Assembly (NCBI RefSeq): GCF_000013345.1
Contig: NC_007777.1
Span: 2,480,001 to 2,544,000, forward strand
Origin: Frankia casuarinae
GTDB lineage: Bacteria > Actinomycetota > Actinomycetes > Frankiales > Frankiaceae
Length of the DNA: 64,000 bases
Direction of reading: 5' to 3'
The stretch's first letter is position 1, and each line of letters opens with the position of its first letter. The position numbers and the translations under genes are program-made. Positions 27,308 to 35,435 of this stretch are shown piece after piece. A model generated the notes under the pieces. It was given only the letters and a program-made list of their open reading frames with translations. It did not search any database and was not told the DNA's origin.

Positions 27308-28519
27308 TTACCTGACGGCCTCGGGCAGGACGGGGGTGGGCGGGCCGAGAAGGAAGCCCTGGCCGTAGGGGATCGCGGTCTCCCGGGTGGCCTGGAGTTC
27401 GGCCGCGGTCTCGATGCCCTCGGCGACCACGCTGCCTCCGATCTCCTTGGCGACGTGCACCAGCCCGGCGGCCACGGCCCGCCGGGCCGGGTCGGTGTCG
27501 ATGCCCTGGGTCAGGCAGCAGTCCATCTTGATGATCTCCGGTCGCAGCCGGACGAGCTGTTCCAGCCCGGCATAGCCGGTACCCACGTCGTCGGCGGCGA
27601 TGCGGACGCCGAGCCGGCGCAGGTGCTCGATGTCGCGGTTGATCGCCGGAGTGTCGCCGATCCGTTCGTGCTCGGTGATCTCCACGAGGATGCGTTCGGC
27701 ATCCTCGTTCATGATCATGTCCACCAGGCCGGCCGAGAGGGTCGTCGCCGAGACGTTAATCGCGAGGATCATGTGCGTCGGCAGCCGGGGCAGCACGGCG
27801 AGCGCGCGTCGGACCGCGGCGAGTTCGAGATCGACGTTGAGGCCGACGGAGCCTGCCGCGGTGAACCACTGTGACGGGCTGCGGGCGTAGTCCGAGAACC
27901 GGGACAGCGCCTCCACTCCGATGATCTTTCCGTGTTCGAGGTCGAGCACCGGCTGGAAGGCGAGCGCGGGCCCCCCGCCGTCGATCACATGGCTGACGTC
28001 GCGCCAGACGCGGCTGCGGACCTCCCACATCCGGTGCAGGTCGGTCACGGAATCGCCGAGGATCTCCGCGATCATCCGCAGGAACCGGCCGTCGCGCGGC
28101 CGCAGGTGCGGATGCGGCCCGTGCCCGAGACAGCCGGCCAGGCCGTAGACGATGCCGTCGCTGTCGACCACCGGCACGGCGGCGTAGGCCCCCACGTCGA
28201 GTTCGTCGACGACGGGCAGTCGCAGGATGCGCGGATCGGCTCGGGTGTCCGGGATGACGGTGGGAAACTCACCGGACAGGACGCGTCCGAACAGGGCGCT
28301 CTCGCGCCGAACGGTGGAGCCCGGGGCCAGCTGGAACGACGCGCCGTCCCCGTTGATGACCTGCACGACGAGGACGTCCGCCTCGATGCGACCGAGCCAG
28401 GCAAGATCCATGCCCAGATGGCGGCGCAGTATCCCCAGCAGCTCCACCACCGCCGTCGCCGGCTCGGGAACCTCGGCCTTCGGCCCGAGCACCGAGGCGG
28501 GGGTTGGACGGACCGACAT
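27308..28519 (-). CDS. GAF-EAL cyclic-di-GMP phosphodiesterase-like protein
   Basis: The protein has 403 residues. The N-terminal half (about 25-150) is GAF-like (DVGAYAAVPVVDSDGIVYGLAGC), then an EAL domain (about 165-400). The catalytic set is visible: EALSRF (EAL), NVSATT, EITEHE, DDVGTGYAGLEQL, IKMDCCL, EGIE and YGQGFLLGPP. An active c-di-GMP hydrolase is likely. AGGAGGTGG lies just upstream of ATG 28519. The open frame continues far upstream (to 29989), but that part is antisense to the stress protein. It is divergent from the USP gene with 250 bp between. Confidence 0.92.
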   Translation of the reverse strand: MSVRPTPASVLGPKAEVPEPATAVVELLGILRRHLGMDLAWLGRIEADVLVVQVINGDGASFQLAPGSTVRRESALFGRVLSGEFPTVIPDTRADPRILRLPVVDELDVGAYAAVPVVDSDGIVYGLAGCLGHGPHPHLRPRDGRFLRMIAEILGDSVTDLHRMWEVRSRVWRDVSHVIDGGGPALAFQPVLDLEHGKIIGVEALSRFSDYARSPSQWFTAAGSVGLNVDLELAAVRRALAVLPRLPTHMILAINVSATTLSAGLVDMIMNEDAERILVEITEHERIGDTPAINRDIEHLRRLGVRIAADDVGTGYAGLEQLVRLRPEIIKMDCCLTQGIDTDPARRAVAAGLVHVAKEIGGSVVAEGIETAAELQATRETAIPYGQGFLLGPPTPVLPEAVR

Positions 28520-28769
28520 CCGTACCACCTCCTCTCCTGGTGTTCCCTCGGGTTTTCCGCGCACACCCTGGTCGGCACCGAGATCTGTTACCGTTTCATG
28601 AACGATATCGACCTGTTCATGACCGGCGTCCGCCACTGCCGGGAGATCCATCCACTGTCTCCCGTCTGTCTCCCCTCGCGTCCGTTGTCTCTTCGTGTTG
28701 TAGTAGACACGGGATCGGGACGGATGCCTGCTCGGCGAGCGAGGATGCTCGGAGGGGAGGCGGTGTCGC

Positions 28770-30017
28770 GTGGCGGACATCGTGGTCGGGATCGACGGGT
28801 CGACAGATGCCGAGCGCGCGCTGCGGTGGGCCGTGCGCGCGGGGCGTCGTTGTAGCGCGCGGGTGCGTGCCGTGCTCGTCTGGGCCGCGGCCGGCCCGTT
28901 CTGCACGCGGGTGAAGCCGCCGCCCGCCACCTCACCGGAGCATCCCCGCTGGACGGCCCAGTGGATGCTGCACGACGTCGTCAACCGGGTCCGCGAGGCC
29001 CAGCCCGACGCCTGGATCGTCGAGCGGACCGTGTACGGGAGCCCGGTGGACACGATACTGACCGAGTCGGAGGGCGCGGTCATGCTCGTCCTCGGTGCCC
29101 GCGGCCGTGACCGGCCGCGCCGCCTGCCGGCCGGTTCGGTCAGCATGGCGTGCGTGTACGGGGCGTCGGTGCCGGTGGTCGTGGTCCACGGCAGGTCGGC
29201 GGAGCCGGCCGAGAGCGGGCCCGTCGTCGTCGGGGTGGACGGGTCCGCCTGCTCGTTGGCCGCGCTGCGGTGGGCCGCCCAGGAGGCGGCGCTGCGCCGG
29301 GCGTCGCTGCGCATCATGCACGCCTGGGCGCCGCTGCCACCGGAGTGCGTTGTCCGGCTGGGACTCTGCGGTGCCAGGTCCGCTGGTGCGGTACCCACGG
29401 TGGGCGCTGGGGCCGTTCGTGCCGGGCCGGCTGGTGCGGCGCCGGCTGGTGCGGCGTCGGCTGGTGCGGGGCTCGGCGACACGGATCCGGGCGGGACCGG
29501 ATCCATCCGGACGGACCCGGGCGAAACGGGCTTCGCTCCGGGATTCGCCGGCCGTGGAGTTCGGGGCACGGCATCGGGGGGCACGGTACTCGATGATCGT
29601 CCAGGATTTGGTGACCCGGGGTCCGCCGATGCGGCGCTCGGCGGGTCGGCGTTCGGCGGGTCGGCGTTCGGGGGTCCCGCGTTCGGGGGTCCCGCGCTCG
29701 ATGCGACGGGATCCGGCGGAACGGCCCTCGTCGACGCCGCCCTCGAAGGCGCCGCGCGAGCCGTGCTGGACGAGGCGGTGCGCGTGGGTCTGCCCGAGCC
29801 GGGTGATCTCGATGTGCGCACGGACCTGATCCGCGGAGCGGCCGCGTCCAGCCTGCTGCGGGCCGCGGCGGGGGCGCAGCTCCTGGTCATCGGAGCCCGG
29901 GGCCGCGGCGGATTCGCCGAGCTGCTGCTGGGCTCCATCAGTTCACAGTGTGTGACACACGCCCAGTGCGCGGTCGCGGTCATCCGCACGCCCGGAAGTA
30001 CGACGTGTAGTGATTAG
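28770..30017 (+). CDS. tandem universal stress protein with a large low-complexity insert
   Basis: The protein has 415 residues, while tandem USPs usually have about 290. USP domain 1 (about 1-140) begins IVVGIDGSTDAERALRWA and has the ATP-binding GARGRDRPRRLPAGSVS. Domain 2 starts VVVGVDGSACSLAALRWAAQ and finishes with LLVIGARGRGGFAELLLGSIS. Between strand 2 and the rest of domain 2 lie about 130 residues rich in Gly, Ala, Pro and Asp, made of short repeats (PAGAA, GGSAFGG, GGPAFGG). The fold would have to tolerate this as a loop. GTG 28770 is the start. USPs bind ATP and help under starvation or hypoxia. Confidence 0.9.
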   Translation: MADIVVGIDGSTDAERALRWAVRAGRRCSARVRAVLVWAAAGPFCTRVKPPPATSPEHPRWTAQWMLHDVVNRVREAQPDAWIVERTVYGSPVDTILTESEGAVMLVLGARGRDRPRRLPAGSVSMACVYGASVPVVVVHGRSAEPAESGPVVVGVDGSACSLAALRWAAQEAALRRASLRIMHAWAPLPPECVVRLGLCGARSAGAVPTVGAGAVRAGPAGAAPAGAASAGAGLGDTDPGGTGSIRTDPGETGFAPGFAGRGVRGTASGGTVLDDRPGFGDPGSADAALGGSAFGGSAFGGPAFGGPALDATGSGGTALVDAALEGAARAVLDEAVRVGLPEPGDLDVRTDLIRGAAASSLLRAAAGAQLLVIGARGRGGFAELLLGSISSQCVTHAQCAVAVIRTPGSTTCSD

Positions 30018-30422
30018 TGCGACGTGTGGTGACTCCGCCGCGGCGGACCTTCGACCCGGTGCGAGTCCCTTTCCCTCGGGTCGTGGGCTCTTGGGCCGTG
30101 AGCCGCGAGCTTTCGGGTCGTGGGCCGAGATCGAGGGCCCCGGGCGGGGATGCCCGATCGGGCACGTACCGAGCGGGTGGACGGCGGGTCACCGGCGGCG
30201 CCACCTGCCGCGCCACCTGCCGCGCCACCTGCGGTGTCGGCTCTCGCGGCCCGCCGAGCGCGGCCCGCGATCCAGCGGTGACGGCGCGGCGGGCAGGTGA
30301 TCCTCCCGAAACGGCCCGGCTTTCCCTCGTCTTGGGGGAGGATGGGCAGATCGGGGCGTGATGTCCCCGTGAGGTACGGGGGCATCACGGCGCCGGCCGT
30401 GGGAGGGGAGCGTCGAGCGACT
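30018..30422. other. 405-bp intergenic region
   Basis: No gene is supported. It is very GC-rich and contains three near-identical CGCCACCTGC units around 30200-30232 and a GGGAGGGGAG tract just before the next gene. Confidence 0.5.
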
Positions 30423-30890
30423 ATGGCGGATCAGTACTATGGCGGTTCCGGTCGGCGCGGCGAACGGTTCGCCCAGGCGCGCTGGCTCGCCGGTCAGGCC
30501 CGGCAGGACCGCACCACCTCCTGGTACGTCCCGCTGATGATCACCGTGATCGGCGCCGGTGCGGCGTTCGACGCCTTCGGCCGCGGCGTGGGGCTCCTCT
30601 ACGCCCTCGGGCTGTCGATCGCCTTCGTCCTGCTGACGTGGACGACGATCCGGCTCATGCCGTCGGTGTCCGACGAGCTGAACGTCAACCGGGTGACAGG
30701 CCCGCGCAAGATCATCGCCATGGTGAACACGCCGGTGCGCACCCACGGCGTGTTCCTGCTGGCCGCGGCGTTGCCGATCGCGATCGCCCTGATCAGGACG
30801 GTCGGTTTCTTCGTGTTCGGCGGGGCGCTGCTCGTCGGGATCGTGGTCGGCGTAGCGCTGGCCGCGGCCTGGATGTTCGAACGCCGGTAG
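30423..30890 (+). CDS. small integral membrane protein, unknown function
   Basis: The protein has 155 residues from ATG 30423, with GGAGGGGAG 14-22 bp upstream. After a basic, Gly-rich N-terminus there are four hydrophobic segments: WYVPLMITVIGAGAAFDAF, VGLLYALGLSIAFVLLTW, HGVFLLAAALPIAIALI and VFGGALLVGIVVGVALAAAW. The loop after segment 2 is polar (RLMPSVSDELNVNRVTGPRK). I do not recognise a family. It stands alone. Confidence 0.7.
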   Translation: MADQYYGGSGRRGERFAQARWLAGQARQDRTTSWYVPLMITVIGAGAAFDAFGRGVGLLYALGLSIAFVLLTWTTIRLMPSVSDELNVNRVTGPRKIIAMVNTPVRTHGVFLLAAALPIAIALIRTVGFFVFGGALLVGIVVGVALAAAWMFERR

Positions 30891-30904
30891 ACCCGCCCGG
30901 CGCC

Positions 30905-30964
30905 GACGAACCTCCTGATTCCGAATGACGAACCTCCTGATTCCGAATTCCGAAGAACCTCCTG
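30905..30964. repeat. 22-bp perfect tandem duplication plus partial third copy
   Basis: Identical 22-bp units at 30905-30926 and 30927-30948 start GACGAACCTCCTGATT; a partial third (CCGAAGAACCTCCTG) follows. Each unit carries ACCTCCT, so the minus strand shows AGGAGGT three times. It lies between two plus-strand genes. Confidence 0.85.
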
Positions 30965-31105
30965 CTCTCCTCTCAGAGCGCCCATCCCTGGGCCTGGACA
31001 TCCCGGTCCGGCGCATCCCCCGCTCGGACCAGGTTCCTGTTCCCGCCAAGCGGGCAGGCCAGCAGGGACACGGTCCGGTGCGCGGTCCGCGATGAGGAGA
31101 GTGCG

Positions 31106-31699
31106 ATGACGGTCAGCAAGGCCACGAGGGAACGAACCCGGGCGAGTCAGCTCCCCGAGGACGATGTGGTCGGGATCCTGCTCGCGCAGCATGCCGAGAT
31201 CCGCGAGCTGTTCGGGAAGGTCAGGACGTCGACGGGCCGACGCCGCCAGGAGACGTTCGACGAGCTGCGGGCGCTGCTCGCGGCCCACGAGACCGGCGAG
31301 GAGGTGGTGCTGCGCCCGATCAGCCGGCAGGTGGTGGGGCCCGAGGTGACCGATGCCCGCAACCACGAGGAGAAGGCTGCGAGTCGGGACCTCGCCGACC
31401 TCGATCGGATGGAGGCGAGCAGCGTCGAGTTCGGGGCCAAGCTCGCCGCGTTCGAGCACACGGTGCTGGAACACGCCGAGCGCGAGGAGCGGGAGGAGTT
31501 CGAGGCGCTGCGCCAGGTCCGTCCCGAATCCGAACTCGTGCGCCTGGGCCGCAGACTGCGGGCCATTCAGGCGATCGCCCCCACCCATCCGCACCCCTCG
31601 GTCGCGGGATCCCCCACCGCTCAGCGGGTATTCGGGCCGGTGGTGTCCCTCGTCGACCGGCTGCGCGACGCTCGGCGGCAGACGGCGGCGGCGGGATGA
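31106..31699 (+). CDS. hemerythrin HHE-domain protein
   Basis: The protein has 197 residues. The N-terminal four-helix bundle (about 15-135) has metal-ligand candidates in the HHE pattern: AQHAEIRELF, LAAHETGEEVVLRP, RNHEEKAAS and FEHTVLEHAEREEREEF. Such proteins bind a di-iron centre and may sense O2 or NO or act in oxidative stress. The C-terminal about 60 residues are Arg/Pro-rich and not part of the domain. ATG 31106 is preceded by GAGGAGAG. A membrane-protein gene follows after 10 bp, likely co-transcribed. Confidence 0.88.
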   Translation: MTVSKATRERTRASQLPEDDVVGILLAQHAEIRELFGKVRTSTGRRRQETFDELRALLAAHETGEEVVLRPISRQVVGPEVTDARNHEEKAASRDLADLDRMEASSVEFGAKLAAFEHTVLEHAEREEREEFEALRQVRPESELVRLGRRLRAIQAIAPTHPHPSVAGSPTAQRVFGPVVSLVDRLRDARRQTAAAG

Positions 31700-31709
31700 C
31701 GGCGGCGGG

Positions 31710-32234
31710 ATGACGGCGAGGAGTTCCACCGCCCGGGGGAGCTCCTCGAACGGCGGGCCGGACCCTTCGGAGACCCCGGCGCAACGCCGGTACCGCAACT
31801 GGGGAGATCTGCTGCAGGAGTTGCGCGTCGTCCAGACGGGCGTGCAGCTGCTGACCGCCTTCCTGCTCGCCATCCCGTTCCAGCAGCGGTTCACGACGTT
31901 GAGCAACGAGCAGAAGTCGCTCTATCTCGTGATCGTGCTGCTGACGGTCAGCGCCACCGGGCTGCTCATCATGCCGGTGAGCCTGCACCGCGCGGTCTTC
32001 CGGCGCAAGGAGAAGGAGACGCTGATCCGGGTGGCGAACCGGCTCGCCCAGGTGGGCCTGGCATTGTTCGCCGTGGCCGTCTCCGGGGTCGTCCTGCTCA
32101 TCTTCGACGTGGTCAGGGGGGCGCCGGCCGGCTGGATCGCCGGGGGCTGCACCTTCGTCGTGCTGGTCGTGCTGTGGGCCGTCGTGCCCGCCGCCATCCG
32201 CCTCGCCGCCGGCGGCTGGGCGTCCGGACCGTAG
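31710..32234 (+). CDS. DUF6328-type membrane protein
   Basis: The protein has 174 residues with four transmembrane segments: VQLLTAFLLAIPF, SLYLVIVLLTVSATGLLIMP, VGLALFAVAVSGVVLLIFDV and AGGCTFVVLVVLWAVVPA. The block NWGDLLQELRVVQTGVQLLTAFLLAIPFQ is characteristic of this actinobacterial family of unknown function. ATG 31710 begins 10 bp after the hemerythrin stop, so the two are likely one operon. Confidence 0.82.
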   Translation: MTARSSTARGSSSNGGPDPSETPAQRRYRNWGDLLQELRVVQTGVQLLTAFLLAIPFQQRFTTLSNEQKSLYLVIVLLTVSATGLLIMPVSLHRAVFRRKEKETLIRVANRLAQVGLALFAVAVSGVVLLIFDVVRGAPAGWIAGGCTFVVLVVLWAVVPAAIRLAAGGWASGP

Positions 32235-32329
32235 CCGGGTGCCCAGACGGTTCGCAGCGGCTTGCCGTGCGGACAGGTACCCGCTCTTGGCACGGGCTTG
32301 ACGCTGCCCGTCGCGTGAAACTGGGCGCC

Positions 32330-32803
32330 ATGGCGACGGCGGCATCCCCCCGGACCCGGGTGGTCGACGAGCACATGTTCACCGTCGCGCGGGCGCTGGG
32401 TCCGACGACGTTCCGGTTGCAACTGTTCACGGCGACTGGCCTGCGGCCGGTGGCTGTCGTGACCCAGCCGGAGCGGGAAGGCTTGTCGCTGATGAACGGC
32501 GCCGAGCGCTACGCAGCGGCGGTGTGGATGCGGTACCTCCCGGACGATCCCGAGCCGCCGATCTGGGTCCAGCGCCAGTTCGTCAACAGCACGGCCGACG
32601 CCTTCACCCAGGTGCTGTTCACGGTCACCGGCCCACACACGCCGGCGAACCCTCGGTGGCGCAGGCTGACCGACCAGACGCTGGCCGCTCTGGTCGGTGC
32701 TCCGGTCGACGCGGACCGCGGCGCCGGCGGGTACGCCAGATCCGCCCGCGCCGCGGCGGGCGGGACTGCTGCTGGTACCACCAGGGCGACTGGCACCGGG
32801 TGA
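32330..32803 (+). CDS. conserved hypothetical protein, possible C-terminal frameshift
   Basis: The protein has 157 residues from ATG 32330. The core (TVARALGPTTFRLQLFTATG, then GLSLMNGAERYAAAVW and PPIWVQRQF) has the look of a conserved soluble domain. I know no name for it. From about residue 135 the frame becomes Ala/Gly/Thr-rich, while another frame just downstream reads CWYHQGDWHRV, so a frameshift near 32740-32770 is possible. Its 3' end overlaps the antisense XRE-regulator relic. Confidence 0.6.
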   Translation: MATAASPRTRVVDEHMFTVARALGPTTFRLQLFTATGLRPVAVVTQPEREGLSLMNGAERYAAAVWMRYLPDDPEPPIWVQRQFVNSTADAFTQVLFTVTGPHTPANPRWRRLTDQTLAALVGAPVDADRGAGGYARSARAAAGGTAAGTTRATGTG

Positions 32804-33150
32804 ACGCGGCCGCCGGGACCGGCGGTGACAGCTGCCCGCTGGGCCGGGCGGCCAGCGCGACGGTCACCGGCGTCGGCCGGGGTCGCCCGGGGAGGTCGAA
32901 CCACAGCAGGTGCGGCGGCATCCGCGGGGTCCGCGCCCAGTGCGCCAGCCGGTCAAGATCACGGATAGGTGGCCCGCTCTCGATCCGGCTGACCTGGGCC
33001 TGCGTCAGGGTGTGCCACCGACCCAGCCGTTCCTGGCTGATGGGCCCGGAGGTGGTGGGGGTGCAGGCGATAGGCCGCGGAGACCCGGCCTATGTGCTGG
33101 GCCGCGAAGGCATCACGCATCTGGTCGGTGTGCCAGAACCGCTCCGGCAC
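32625..33150 (-). pseudogene. XRE-type helix-turn-helix regulator, frameshifted
   Basis: From GTG 33150 the protein starts like a common actinobacterial XRE regulator (VPERFWHTDQMRDAF, AAQHIGRVSAAYRLHPHH). A frame change near 33040 is needed to continue with GPISQERLGRWHTLTQAQVS then RIESGPPIRDLDRLAHWART and LLWFDLPG. The HTH itself is thus split. After LPG the open frame runs to 32625 without family sequence. The full-length family is about 300-400 residues, so the 3' part is also lost. Confidence 0.65.
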
Positions 33151-33326
33151 GCGCGCCGGGCCTGCCGGACACCACCTTCAGTACGGATCCCGCGGTCGTG
33201 GCGCGGGTTGCCGAGCGCCTGCGCGCTCCACCCCTGGCACTAACTTCCCACCCCGTGGGGCAACGGACCGCGGCGGACACCGGCCCAGAGCGTTCCGAGG
33301 CCGAGCGGACGTCAGCCGAAATTGGA

Positions 33327-33779
33327 TCAGACTGACAGGTGGGCGTTCATGGCGCGGGCCTGTTCACCGAGCTCGGGTAGTTCCACGACGGTGACGCCCG
33401 CCTGGGTGAGGAGTTCGTAGCCTTGGCAGTCGGCGACGAAGAGGCTGGGTTCGCGCCAGGCGATGACCACTCGCGGGATCTTTGCTTCCAGGATGAGCTG
33501 GGTGCAGGTGCGGGGCCGGGACTTGCGCTGGGAGCAGGGTTCGAGGGTGCTGTAGATCGTCGCGGTGGCGAGCCGAGGGTCGCCCGGGCCGATCTTCGCG
33601 AGTGCGGACTCCTCGGCGTGTACCGCGTCGTCGACCTCGCGGGAGAAGCCGAAGGCGATCTCCTGGTTGTTCTTGTCGACGATGACGGCGCCCACGGAGT
33701 AGGCGCCGGCGGCGGGTGGGCAGCGGTGGGCGAGTTCGATGGCCCGGGTCATCCAACGGTGATCGTCGAGCTGGGGCAT
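33327..33779 (-). CDS. cytidine/deoxycytidylate deaminase-family protein (RibD deaminase-like)
   Basis: The protein has 150 residues from the ATG at 33779 behind GGAAGGAGG; the open frame extends 29 codons further without a site. The zinc and proton-shuttle motif is VDDAVHAEESAL (HAE). The Cys pair is in STLEPCSQRKSRPRTC, with a longer spacer than the usual PCxxC. The fold resembles the deaminase half of RibD, but no reductase half follows. The substrate is unknown: dCMP, a riboflavin intermediate or a specialised nucleoside are possible. Confidence 0.8.
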   Translation of the reverse strand: MPQLDDHRWMTRAIELAHRCPPAAGAYSVGAVIVDKNNQEIAFGFSREVDDAVHAEESALAKIGPGDPRLATATIYSTLEPCSQRKSRPRTCTQLILEAKIPRVVIAWREPSLFVADCQGYELLTQAGVTVVELPELGEQARAMNAHLSV

Positions 33780-34199
33780 GGAGCGGCTCCTCCTTCCCTG
33801 GGGTCCGGTCCCGCAGGGCGGTGGACCGGATGGCCGGTGGCGTGCCGGTGGCCGCAGTGGGTGCAACTGCGTCGCGGGCGTGGCGTCGTCATCCCTGGCC
33901 GCCTTCCCCGATCCGTACGCGGCGGGCGGTCAACGCGCGAACCGTAGCACCGTCCGTGTCGATGTCAATGCCTAAAGCTCATTGCAGATAACGCTGCGCG
34001 GTATAGCCACCACCTCCAGCAAAGCCCACGCTCGGGAGCGTGGCAGGCCCGGGACGCGTGGCAGCGTGCTGTCCGCTGTTCGATCGGATCATCGTTACGG
34101 AACTGTTGACCGGACTTTCCTGAGGTCGAACGGCGTGTCGTAGGGCAGGGTCGGACAGGTCGGAACAGTCTGCATCTCTCTGATCTTGGAGGGTGCTGG
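33780..34199. other. 420-bp intergenic region left of the recombinase cassette
   Basis: No gene is supported. It holds a 7-bp-stem hairpin (34026-34043) and a ribosome-binding site (TTGGAGGGTG) before GTG 34200. The left edge of the recombinase cassette probably lies here. Confidence 0.5.
34026..34043. other. hairpin, CCACGCT-CGGG-AGCGTGG
   Basis: A perfect 7-bp stem with a 4-nt loop, preceded by AGCAAAGC and not followed by a T run. It resembles the terminal hairpin of IS200/IS605-type ends, or it may be a weak terminator for the deaminase strand. No tnpA or tnpB is near. Confidence 0.35.
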
Positions 34200-35435
34200 G
34201 TGTTTGAGGACAGCGATCATCGGGTGATCGAGGCGATCCGGCTTCCGCTGTGGGGAAGCGTGGTCGCGTCCGACGGCGTGGTGCCGTGGAGGCTGGTCGA
34301 CGGCCTCGGTGAGCCGGTCGAGCCGGTCGAGGTCTTCCTACGGGACTTCGTCGCGCAGGGCCGGTCGGCGAACTCGGTGCGCAGCTATGCGCTGGCGTTG
34401 CTGCGGTGGTGGCGGTTTCTGGTCGCGGTTGGAGTGGCCTGGGACCGGGTGAGTCCGGCGGAGGTCCGGGACTTCGTGCTGTGGCTCGGGCAGGCGACCA
34501 AGCCGGTCGCGGCGGCGCGGGTCGGGTCGCGGGCGACCGTGGGGCAGGTCAACCCGGTGACCCGTAAGCGCCACCTCGGGGACGGCTACGGGCCGGCGAC
34601 GGTGCGGCACAGCAACGCCGTGCTGCGGACCTTCTATGAGTTCTGGCTGGAGCGTGGTGAGGGGCCGCTGGTGAATCCGGTTGTGCTTGCTCGGGCGGGC
34701 CGGGGCCGGGCGCACGCGCACCACAACCCGCTGGAGGCATTCCGTCCGGAGGGGCGGCTGCGTTATAACCCTCGGCTGCCGAAGCGGAAGCCGAGGGCGA
34801 TGCCGGACGAGCGGTGGGACGCGCTGTTTGCGGCGATGGGCCGTAACCGGGACCGGGCGATCCTGGCGCTGGGCGTGTCCACCGGTGCCCGCGCGGCCGA
34901 GCTGCTCGGCATGCGCGGCGCGGACCTGGACTGGGGTGGCCAGCTGGTGCGGGTGGTCCGCAAGGGGACGCGGGCCGAGCAGTGGCTGCCGGCGAGCCCG
35001 GAGGCGTTCGTCTGGCTGCGTCTCTACCTGGCCGACGTCGGCGGCGGTGTGCTGGGCGCGGGTGATCCGGTCTGGCGGACGGTCTATCGGCGCGGCGGGG
35101 TCCACGAGCCGTTGAACTACGAGGCGCTGCGGGCGGTCTTCCGTCGGGCGAACCGCCGGTTGGGCGCGAACTGGACGATGCACGATTTGAGGCACACCTG
35201 TGCGATTCGGATGGTGCGCGACGGCCGGCTGTCGCTGCGCGACGCGCAGACGATCCTCGGCCACGCCCACCTGTCGACGACCCAGCTCTACCTGGAGCAG
35301 GACGACGAGGAGGTCTTCGCTCGGGTCCGGGAGCATTTGGCTGCGCGGGAAAGACCTCGCCCCGCGCCCCCAGCGCCGGCGGCCCTCGGCTACGACCCCG
35401 CTGACCTCGCGGTCCTGTTCGGGAACCCGAGGTGA
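34200..35435 (+). CDS. tyrosine recombinase/integrase (TnpA-like)
   Basis: The protein has 411 residues. The N-terminal SAM-like core-binding domain has FVAQGRSANSVRSYALALL. The catalytic domain carries the R-H-R-H-Y set: Arg in STGARAAELLG, HDLRHTCAIRM, LGHAHLSTTQLYL with the Tyr nucleophile in TQLYLEQD. It starts at GTG 34200 behind GGAGG. The TGA overlaps the GTG of the next recombinase gene (GTGA), as in Tn554-like cassettes where two or three recombinases are made from one transcript. It appears intact. Confidence 0.9.
   Translation: MFEDSDHRVIEAIRLPLWGSVVASDGVVPWRLVDGLGEPVEPVEVFLRDFVAQGRSANSVRSYALALLRWWRFLVAVGVAWDRVSPAEVRDFVLWLGQATKPVAAARVGSRATVGQVNPVTRKRHLGDGYGPATVRHSNAVLRTFYEFWLERGEGPLVNPVVLARAGRGRAHAHHNPLEAFRPEGRLRYNPRLPKRKPRAMPDERWDALFAAMGRNRDRAILALGVSTGARAAELLGMRGADLDWGGQLVRVVRKGTRAEQWLPASPEAFVWLRLYLADVGGGVLGAGDPVWRTVYRRGGVHEPLNYEALRAVFRRANRRLGANWTMHDLRHTCAIRMVRDGRLSLRDAQTILGHAHLSTTQLYLEQDDEEVFARVREHLAARERPRPAPPAPAALGYDPADLAVLFGNPR

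Noticed and set aside
27308-29989. A single 893-codon minus-strand frame covering the EAL gene and the USP locus
   Set aside because: The part right of 28519 is antisense to a well-supported stress-protein gene, is Pro/Ala/Thr-rich noise and has no domain; the strong ribosome site is at 28519.
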